Assembly: GCA_012271225.1 (NCBI GenBank)
Contig: JAAXGS010000083.1
Location: forward strand, 1-27,953
Source of the DNA: Dehalococcoidia bacterium
Lineage (GTDB): Bacteria; Chloroflexota; Dehalococcoidia; UBA6926
DNA: 27,953 nucleotides
Direction: 5' to 3'
Each line of letters opens with the position of its first letter. The stretch's first letter is position 1. This document shows, piece after piece, positions 22,106 through 27,953 of this stretch. The notes under the pieces were generated by a model, which saw nothing but the letters and a program-made list of their open reading frames with translations, had not been told where the DNA came from and made no database searches. Made by a program: the position numbers and the translations under genes.

Positions 22106-22124
22106 CCGCCCCGCGCGGGGGCGG
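22106..22124 (+). terminator. GC-rich stem-loop after prmA-HAD cluster
   Basis: CCGCCCC (22106-22112) pairs with GGGGCGG (22118-22124) around a 5-nt loop, 5 nt past the stop of the small membrane protein gene. Only CT-rich sequence (CCCCCTT) follows, with no run of U, so termination is plausible but unproven. Confidence 0.5.
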
Positions 22125-22219
22125 CCCCCTTCGGTGGATACGATTCATCGTTTGGTGGCACAATGAGTAGCAGCGCATTGCAGTGTTGCGGCTGACCGGC
22201 CGCAGAGCGGAGGGGAGCC

Positions 22220-23227
22220 ATGCCGCGTGGACTTGAACCGAGCACACTTCTCTGGGCGGTGGGATGGGACGTCCTACTTGGAGACATCCCGGAGGAGGCT
22301 GACCCCGTGGGGCTTGCAACCCGCGCGGCGGACGCGATTGAGGCGCGCGCGCCGCAGAACTCCTACGTTGCGCGCACAGTCTACGCGATGGGCGCGGCAT
22401 TCGCCCTGCCCTACGCCGCCTGGCTGGGAACCAGGTGGGCGCTTGGCGCGGCGCGGCTGGTCCACGGCGCGGTGTACAGAGAGACCGCCACTGCGCTGCT
22501 CAAGGGCGCGCTGTCCATTCGCGGCAGCCTGAACGCTCTCCGTGATGAGCAGGAGTCGTCAGATGAAGCGGCGCACAGCGGTGATGAGGCCGTTTCCGGC
22601 GACGTTGAGCGGCTGATGCGTGAGGCCGGCATGGCGGAATCCGTCATCGGCACCACAAGCGAGGCATCGCCGGAGGAGCAGCAGAGGCGTCGCTCCCATG
22701 CCCTGCGGAAGTTGGGAAACAACTTCCGGGACGGTGTCGTCGGTCCGCTGCTCTATTTCAGCGTGTTTGGCATCCCGGGCGCGGTGGCCTATCGCGTGGT
22801 CAAGACGATGGGCGCGCGATGGCGCAGGCATGGTGATGACCCGCTTGCCGTGGCGGCCAGACGGATCGATACGGCGGCCACAATCGCCCCGGCCGTTGCG
22901 ACCGGGCTGATTCTCTCAGCCGGCGCGCAGCTCACGGCACAGCGGGGCGCGGAGACGTGGGACACAAGCCGCGCGGAGGCCAGGGCCCGCGGCACCATCC
23001 TTGAGGCGGGCTGGACGGAGGCGGCCATGGCCGGCGCGCTGGGCGTGCGCCTCTCCGCGGAGCCAGAGTTGACCGAATGGGAGCAGGACACCAATCCGGA
23101 GGGCCGCGCCATCGAGGCGGACGATATCGATCAGGCGCGGCAGCTCTTCTGGATCGCCTCCGCATGGGCGGTGGCCGGCGCGCTGGCCGCCATCGTCCTC
23201 CGCAACGCCATCAAAGCCCGCCGCTAA
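22220..23227 (+). CDS. cobD: CobD/CbiB-like adenosylcobinamide-phosphate synthase
   Basis: A 335-residue membrane protein matching the CobD/CbiB family, which joins aminopropanol phosphate (or its relative) to adenosylcobyric acid in cobamide synthesis. Visible landmarks: an N-terminal WDVLLGDIPEEADPVGLATR (the LDxLLGDPP..HPV motif); KGALSIRGSLNALRDE; FRDGVVGPLLYFSVFGIPGA (169-188) continuing AYRVVKT; a following RIDTAATIAPA helix; and WTEAAMAGALGVRL (265-278). The length is slightly above normal because of a charged insert (~108-160). The usual GRDT segment before the DGVV motif is not recognisable, and the normal E of SENxxDG is replaced (LGNNFRDG), so activity may be altered. GGAGGGGAGCC precedes the ATG. 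No other cobalamin genes or riboswitch are seen nearby. Confidence 0.78.
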   Translation: MPRGLEPSTLLWAVGWDVLLGDIPEEADPVGLATRAADAIEARAPQNSYVARTVYAMGAAFALPYAAWLGTRWALGAARLVHGAVYRETATALLKGALSIRGSLNALRDEQESSDEAAHSGDEAVSGDVERLMREAGMAESVIGTTSEASPEEQQRRRSHALRKLGNNFRDGVVGPLLYFSVFGIPGAVAYRVVKTMGARWRRHGDDPLAVAARRIDTAATIAPAVATGLILSAGAQLTAQRGAETWDTSRAEARARGTILEAGWTEAAMAGALGVRLSAEPELTEWEQDTNPEGRAIEADDIDQARQLFWIASAWAVAGALAAIVLRNAIKARR

Positions 23228-23302
23228 CGCGGCAACGTGCGGGACGGGTGGCGGTGCAGCTGCACGGTGTGCGATGCCATCATAAATCGCCAGGAGGCAA
23301 CC

Positions 23303-23494
23303 ATGAAAGAGAGCGCAGACACAAACGACTCCCAGCGGGCATTGGACAATCTTGTCCGTGAGGCCGGTGTCGCCGATCTGATGGAGTTGTACGACAGGAT
23401 CGAAGAGGTCTATGTGGCAGCGCACGGGGCTACGACCTCTGCGCCGCGTGGCGTTATCACCAACTCCACCCCTGCCATCACTACCCGCCGCTAA
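23303..23494 (+). CDS. Small orphan protein, 63 aa
   Basis: It starts MKESADTNDSQRALDNLV behind a perfect AGGAGG ribosome site at 6-nt spacing, which decides the start over longer in-frame options. Residues 10-40 form a probable amphipathic helix (LVREAGVADLMELYDRIEEVYVAA). The C-terminal 20 residues are Thr/Pro/Ala rich and end TTRR. No signal peptide or known domain is visible. It lies 75 nt after cobD on the same strand. The function is unknown. Confidence 0.6.
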   Translation: MKESADTNDSQRALDNLVREAGVADLMELYDRIEEVYVAAHGATTSAPRGVITNSTPAITTRR

Positions 23495-23525
23495 CGCCAC
23501 GTGGCAAGTAAGTGGCGACAGATTG

Positions 23526-24302
23526 ATGCTCCACAGATCCAGGATGTTTCTGCCGAGGTGCATCCTTTTGGCTGCAGCTTGGGCCACACTGACAGCGTGT
23601 TCTACGATTCTCCCACCGGCAACTGCGACACCCACTCCGATTCCCACGTTTGGCATGAAAGAACTTGAAGCGGTTTTTGCCGATTTACCGCAAAGGTATG
23701 TCCAAGTTGAGCCGAGTTCGAGACAGCTCGGCAGCGCGAACTTCAACGATTTCTTTGATAACCAGATAGCATTCCGGGATAGCTTGGAGTTGTGGCCGCG
23801 GAGCAAAGGATTCTCGGTGAGCCTCGGGATTCTGGATCCGGCCTCCCAAAGCAAATTCGACTACGCTCTCGAAAAAACATACGGTACTGCAGATGCAGAA
23901 TTGATCCGTACTCAAAGAGTGGATCGAGCACACGGTGTATTCTGGCTTGATGTAGGTGACATCGCGCTTGGCAGTCGACACCTTGAAAAATCCGACAGAC
24001 CTGCAGCGGCAGAACTGAGGGAGACGATAACGTTTCGCCGCGGGGAGGTTGGAGTTGTTGTCAAGTTTGCTCAGCAGGCAAGCAAGCCTAGCGGCGGCGG
24101 CCTCGGGCTCTCGCCGTTCAAAACCCCAGAGGACGTTATAGAGATACTCATGAAGGCCCAGTGCTGGAATGTGTACACTTGCTACGATAGTGAGCCTGAT
24201 TTCGTGACAGGGCCTCAGGCCGCGAGAATGATCGACGAAGCGATTGTTCAGTTCTATGATGTCATGCCTCACCCAGCGGGCACATTCACCACAGAACGGT
24301 AG
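23526..24302 (+). CDS. Putative lipoprotein, 258 aa
   Basis: A basic N-terminus, a hydrophobic h-region (CILLAAAWATL) and a lipobox LTAC with C25 indicate a lipoprotein processed by signal peptidase II. A Thr/Pro-rich linker (PPATATPTPIPT) follows. The remaining ~215 residues are a soluble extracytoplasmic domain with no recognised family. It has only two other cysteines (QCWNVYTC), which may pair. The start at 23526 is preferred because it places the signal at the N-terminus; a longer in-frame extension upstream would precede it with non-signal sequence. The SD is weak. Hand counts of two 60-nt stretches in this gene give 48-50% GC, against about 72% in prmA, so the gene may have been acquired. 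It converges on the CoA-transferase gene with a 23-nt gap. Confidence 0.75.
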   Translation: MLHRSRMFLPRCILLAAAWATLTACSTILPPATATPTPIPTFGMKELEAVFADLPQRYVQVEPSSRQLGSANFNDFFDNQIAFRDSLELWPRSKGFSVSLGILDPASQSKFDYALEKTYGTADAELIRTQRVDRAHGVFWLDVGDIALGSRHLEKSDRPAAAELRETITFRRGEVGVVVKFAQQASKPSGGGLGLSPFKTPEDVIEILMKAQCWNVYTCYDSEPDFVTGPQAARMIDEAIVQFYDVMPHPAGTFTTER

Positions 24303-24325
24303 AATTGACGGACCGCGCAGTCTCT

Positions 24326-26746
24326 TTAGCGCAGGACGCCTTTGTCCGTCAGTTCGCGTCTGCGCTCAGTGTCCAGTTGCAGTAACGTGTCGAGGACGTA
24401 GTCGTTCTGCTGTCCCTTCATTGGCGCGGGGCGGCCCGCGTTGCCCGGCGTGTCTGACAGGTTGACATCAATCCCCTGATGCTCCATCGGGCCGGAATCC
24501 GCATGGTTCGCAGAGACGATGGCCGCAGGGCGGGCGCGCAGGTGCGGATCGACGTACAACTGCTCGCCGTTGGCGACGTATGAGGCGCGGACGCCCGTCG
24601 CCTGCAGCGTGCGCATGACGACGCGCGGCGTGAACCGTTTCGTCCACTCGCTAATGCGCCTGTCCAACTCCTCCTTGTTGGCGACGCGGGCGGACATCGT
24701 CGCAAACCGCTCATCCTGCGCCCACGCCGGGCTGTCCATGGCCGCCGTCAGCGCCCGCCATTCCTCCTCCGTGTGCACCTCAATCGCGCACCATTCATCA
24801 AAGCCGATGCACGGATACACGTCATGCGGAGCGTAGAACGCACTGTGATTGCCGGCCGGCGGCGGGTTATGGCCGTTGATCATGTAGTCCATATAGGCGA
24901 CGGTGAGCAGGTGCGCGCCGCCCTCCACCTGCGCGAGCTCGATGTACTGACCCTCTCCCGTGCGGTCGCGGCGCTCCAGCGCGGCGGCCACCGATATTGC
25001 GCCGAAGATGCCGGCGACGTAGTCCGGGAACGGCATCTTGATGCGCGTGTCCATTGGGGCGTCCGGATGCCCCCACAGGTTGGTGATTCCGGACACGCCC
25101 ATGATCTGCTGGCCATAGCAGAAATACGCGCTCAACGGACCGGTATTTCCCATGCCCGGCATCGCCAGCATGATGATGTCCGGCTTGATGTCCCGCAGTT
25201 CCGCGTAGCCGATGCCAAGGCGGTCCATGACCGTGGGGCGAAAGTTCTCCACCACCGCGTCGCTCTGCCGGGTGAGTTCCTTGATGAGCGCGACGCCCTC
25301 CGGTGATCGGGCATCAATGGTTGCGCTGATCTTGGCGCGGTTCAAATCCTGGAAGGTGGTCTGACCCGGCGTGCGGTTATCGTCGAGGTCCTCCGATTCA
25401 ACCTTGATGACCTCCGCGCCGAAGAAGCCGAGGAACATTGTGGCGAGGGGGCCGGCGAAGGCGCGTGTGAAGTCGACAACGCGAATCCCGTCAAGCGGCT
25501 CATATTCGTCCGCTTCAGGGGTCCGCGCTGGGGCCGCCCTGTCCGGCGCGCCGCCCGCCGGGGCCGCCGCGCCGCGCAGTTCCCGCAGCACCTCCTCCGA
25601 ATGCTGTCCGATGAGCGGCGCAGTGCGGGTTGGTTTCCACGCCGTCCGGCTGAAGCGCACCGGCGGGCCCGCCGTCCGGTACGCGCCGATGACGGGATGC
25701 TCCATCTCGATGAAGAACTCCCGCTCCTTCGCGTGGGCGCTGTCCGCGAACTCACCGGGCGAGAGCACGCTGACGATGGGCATTCCGATGGCCTGCCCGC
25801 GCTCGACGACGTCATCGCGGTCGACTGTCTCCATGTACTCCTGCACCAACTCGTCGATGACCTCGCGGTTTTCCTGTCTGACCTCGCGCTCCCACCACAT
25901 CTCATCGGAGAGGACGGGGTGGTTCCCCATCAGTTCCGTTGCCATGCGGCCAAAGTGATGGCGCATGTAGATCGAGAGGTTGACGTACCCGTCGTCACGG
26001 GTGTGGAAGGTGTTCACCGCGCCAAAGGCGGAGTGGCGCCCCTCTCGCCGCGTGATCAGGTTCTGGTAGGAGTAGCGGGATATGTAGCTGTGCTGTGCCC
26101 AGAGGCTCGCCTCCTGGCGGGACACGTCCACATGCTGCCCCCGGCCGATGCTGCGGCGCGCCCGAATCGCCAGAATTGCGCCGTAGACGGCGTGCATGCA
26201 GGCGAGTTGGGAGACCATCTCATACGGGGCCATGACGGGCGGGCGCGTGTCATCGCCGTTGGCGAACATCATTCCCGCGCTCGCCTGCGCGATGAGGTCT
26301 CCGCCCAGCCAGGACGCGTGCGGGCCGGACTGGCCAAACGGCGTGATGGACACGTACACGAGGCCCGGGTTGCGCGAGCGCATCGCCTCATACCCCAGCC
26401 CGATGGACGCCGTGTAGCCCGGCCGAAAGTCCTCAACCAGAATGTCGGCCCGCGCAATGAGCGCGGCGGCGGTCTCACGGTCGGCATCGTCCGTGATGTC
26501 CAGGACGACGCCCCGCTTTGAGCGGTTGGCGTGGATGAACCGCAGGCTGCGCTCCGGATGCTCGATGTTGCCCGCAAAGGGCGGCAGCAGCCGGGCCGGA
26601 TCTCCGCCGGGCGGCTCCACCTTGATGACGTCCGCGCCCAGGTCCCCCAGCGCCCGCGCGCAGTGCTGCCCGGCGTAGGACGTCAGGTCCACCACGCGCA
26701 GGCCCTCAAGCGGGCCGGGGAGATCATTGTTATTGAGCGCATTCAT
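24326..26746 (-). CDS. Fused double family III CoA-transferase (CaiB/BaiF)
   Basis: An 806-residue fusion of two complete family III CoA-transferase units (about 14-392 and 416-800) joined by an Ala/Pro/Asp linker. Each unit has the opening GxRVVDxT...AG, the GA(D/E)VIKVE strand and a (V)E(D/N)FRPG/T motif. At the catalytic position the second unit has D575 (MPFPDYVAG), while the first has E176 (APYEMVSQL). Family III enzymes normally act as interlocked dimers moving CoA between carboxylic acids through an aspartyl-CoA intermediate. This fusion probably folds as an internal pseudo-dimer with one active site. The substrate is unknown. ATG 26746 is used; GTG 26749 is immediately upstream. It lies 82 nt after mrr on the same strand. 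Confidence 0.92.
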   Translation of the reverse strand: MNALNNNDLPGPLEGLRVVDLTSYAGQHCARALGDLGADVIKVEPPGGDPARLLPPFAGNIEHPERSLRFIHANRSKRGVVLDITDDADRETAAALIARADILVEDFRPGYTASIGLGYEAMRSRNPGLVYVSITPFGQSGPHASWLGGDLIAQASAGMMFANGDDTRPPVMAPYEMVSQLACMHAVYGAILAIRARRSIGRGQHVDVSRQEASLWAQHSYISRYSYQNLITRREGRHSAFGAVNTFHTRDDGYVNLSIYMRHHFGRMATELMGNHPVLSDEMWWEREVRQENREVIDELVQEYMETVDRDDVVERGQAIGMPIVSVLSPGEFADSAHAKEREFFIEMEHPVIGAYRTAGPPVRFSRTAWKPTRTAPLIGQHSEEVLRELRGAAAPAGGAPDRAAPARTPEADEYEPLDGIRVVDFTRAFAGPLATMFLGFFGAEVIKVESEDLDDNRTPGQTTFQDLNRAKISATIDARSPEGVALIKELTRQSDAVVENFRPTVMDRLGIGYAELRDIKPDIIMLAMPGMGNTGPLSAYFCYGQQIMGVSGITNLWGHPDAPMDTRIKMPFPDYVAGIFGAISVAAALERRDRTGEGQYIELAQVEGGAHLLTVAYMDYMINGHNPPPAGNHSAFYAPHDVYPCIGFDEWCAIEVHTEEEWRALTAAMDSPAWAQDERFATMSARVANKEELDRRISEWTKRFTPRVVMRTLQATGVRASYVANGEQLYVDPHLRARPAAIVSANHADSGPMEHQGIDVNLSDTPGNAGRPAPMKGQQNDYVLDTLLQLDTERRRELTDKGVLR

Positions 26747-26828
26747 CACGGGTCAGATGCTCAGGATACTCTTTCTGCCAGTTTGATGGAGAGGGCGCGC
26801 TTGCTGACGGCTGCCGTTCCCGCTGGGG

Positions 26829-27749
26829 TCATGCTCCCGCGTCCGGCGTGTCTGTAATGCCGTAATTCCGTTCCCACCAGCCGTAATCGACGCTCGTCTC
26901 CTCCACCTGCTGAACCGTGATGCCAATCCTCAACTCACGGAGTCTTTCAAGCAGCGCGTCTCCGTCCAGGAGGTCGATCGGCACCGCTCCCTCGCGGCTC
27001 GCCTCACGGATAGCGTCCTGCGTGAACGTTCCCGTTGTGATGAGCAAGCCGCGCTCCGTGCGGCGGCCCAGAGACCCGCGGAATTCCCGCACGACGGGCG
27101 AGCCGACGCTGCCCTTGTAGCGCTTGCACTGGAAGGAAACAAGAAAGCTGATGAGCCCCGCCACGCGCAGTGTGCCATGTCCGTCGATGCCGCCGTCGCC
27201 GCTGCGACCGGTGACTGTTACTTCGCTAAAACCGGACCGGCGGAGCATGAGTTGGCAGAGGCGTTCAAAATCGCCCGGGCTCATGGAGAGCAGGATTCCT
27301 CGCAGTTGCTCCCGCCAGAGGGTATCCCCGTCCGGATCAGCCTCCTCTATCTCAGATTCAGTCTCGACCGGAGGCTCCGCCGCCTTCCTCTCCCGCACGA
27401 TTCGATTGGCTTCTCGAACGATCTTGGCCGAATCCACCTCTAATGTCTCTCGGCCAAGTTTCGTCAGCGCCCAGACGTAATAGCCATTGGATTCAGACGC
27501 TTGCTCCAAGTAGCCGCACGTCATGAGTTCAAAGCGGGCCCAACTCAGACGGGTTCTCAGGCGTGACTGGCCGCTGGGTGTCGTGTCCTCCAGTACATCC
27601 TCCCGCAGGGACAGGGCAGAGATAATTTGAGCCTCTATCTCAGGGCTTGTCGCGCTCCCGCCCAGGGTGCGCATCGCGTTCAGGATGGGGTTGTGCAGCA
27701 CACCCTTGGTTGGCGTGCCGAAATCGGAACGTGCAGGCTCTGTGGTCAT
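26829..27749 (-). CDS. mrr: Mrr-type restriction endonuclease
   Basis: A 306-residue Mrr homologue. The N-terminal ~105 residues are a winged-helix-like Mrr_N domain (HNPILNAMRTLGG...ALTKLGRETL), followed by a charged linker (~106-142). The C-terminal endonuclease fold has DFERLCQLMLRRSGF, GRSGDGGIDG (D185, D189) and SFQCKRYKG (Q207, K209), giving the PD-(D/E)xK variant D...QxK core. Family members cut modified (often methylated) foreign DNA and need no cognate methylase, consistent with none being present. The start has GGTGA about 5 nt upstream. A 36-bp palindrome lies just upstream, separating it from the next minus-strand gene. The active site looks intact. Confidence 0.92.
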   Translation of the reverse strand: MTTEPARSDFGTPTKGVLHNPILNAMRTLGGSATSPEIEAQIISALSLREDVLEDTTPSGQSRLRTRLSWARFELMTCGYLEQASESNGYYVWALTKLGRETLEVDSAKIVREANRIVRERKAAEPPVETESEIEEADPDGDTLWREQLRGILLSMSPGDFERLCQLMLRRSGFSEVTVTGRSGDGGIDGHGTLRVAGLISFLVSFQCKRYKGSVGSPVVREFRGSLGRRTERGLLITTGTFTQDAIREASREGAVPIDLLDGDALLERLRELRIGITVQQVEETSVDYGWWERNYGITDTPDAGA

Positions 27750-27769
27750 CTTTCACCGCTATTTGACAG

Positions 27770-27805
27770 TGGGTGCTGGGCGGGTTGCAACCCGCCCAGC
27801 ACCCA
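27770..27805 (-). terminator. Perfect 36-bp palindrome
   Basis: Arms of 16-18 nt (TGGGTGCTGGGCGGGTT and its exact complement) meet at a TTGCAA centre with no mismatch. It lies 43 nt after the stop of the truncated right-edge gene and 20 nt before the mrr start. As RNA it forms a very stable hairpin but lacks a U tract, so it may be a terminator, an operator or a REP-like element. Confidence 0.55.
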
Positions 27806-27847
27806 TACGCCCGGGGAATCCTGTGAGCGGGCGGACGGACGCGCGCC

Positions 27848-27953
27848 CTACGGCGCGCGGCTTGGGCGCGCCATCTGCGACTGCGCGACCGTGTCCTCCT
27901 CAATGAAGCGGTCATTCATGTACTGGAATCCGGCGCGCATCCCCTGCTCCGCC
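27848..27953 (-). CDS. Partial CDS, C-terminal 34 residues only
   Basis: An open minus-strand frame entering from the right edge and ending at TAG (27848-27850). It reads AEQGMRAGFQYMNDRF, then IEEDTVAQSQMARPSRAP. The aromatic/acidic helix-like content and a plausible C-terminal tail suggest a real gene. Too little is present to assign a family; a ring-hydroxylating oxygenase tail is only a guess. The gene body lies outside the window. Transcription would run through the palindrome towards mrr. Confidence 0.55.
   Translation of the reverse strand, partial: AEQGMRAGFQYMNDRFIEEDTVAQSQMARPSRAP

Noticed and set aside
27640..27915. 91-residue minus-strand frame spanning the mrr start and the palindrome
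   Set aside because: Overlaps the mrr start in another frame and reads through the palindrome; Arg/Ala/Pro-rich shadow.

Overview
This window is 28 kb of high-GC bacterial chromosome. It best fits a Chloroflexota-type bacterium, perhaps a marine Dehalococcoidia/SAR202-like lineage. That placement is an inference from four things: a giant cadherin/fibronectin surface protein on a (P/S/T)-rich stalk ending in a single membrane anchor, a double-length family III CoA-transferase, high GC, and gliding-type ABC genes outside Bacteroidetes. No rRNA or tRNA gene was seen.

Left edge (1-2300, mostly minus strand). The window opens on what looks like the last repeat of a class 1 CRISPR array whose body lies to the left. 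Next come a tiny zinc-ribbon protein and a small two-helix membrane protein (2 nt apart), a DUF6197-like protein with an ATxKQ-type C-terminal module, a 390 bp gap, and a VapBC toxin-antitoxin pair. The vapBC promoter overlaps a palindrome and appears leaderless.

Surface-protein region (2430-13093, minus strand). A 2492-residue protein contains seven cadherin-like domains, six FN3 domains, Calx-beta-like modules and three copies of a two-cysteine ~125-residue module. One of those copies is nested inside an FN3 domain. It is followed by a 952-residue DUF2339 membrane protein with an N-terminal zinc ribbon and a recent in-frame 135-residue tandem duplication.

Plus-strand housekeeping region (13383-24302). 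In order: PEP synthase with a consensus promoter; a GldA/GldF/GldG-like ABC operon ending in a DUF4340 protein; a tightly coupled set of prmA, a HAD phosphatase and a small membrane protein; a divergent CobD/CbiB-like protein; a 63-residue orphan; and a lipoprotein in a visibly AT-richer patch.

Right edge (24326-27953, minus strand). A fused double CaiB/BaiF CoA-transferase, in which only the second half keeps the expected catalytic aspartate, is followed by an Mrr-type restriction endonuclease. A perfect 36 bp palindrome separates mrr from a gene truncated at the window end.

The core genes cover gluconeogenesis, ribosomal-protein methylation, cobamide synthesis, CoA-transfer chemistry and envelope transport. 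CRISPR, VapBC and Mrr sit towards the two ends, so the window looks like a conserved core flanked by defence or mobile-type material.
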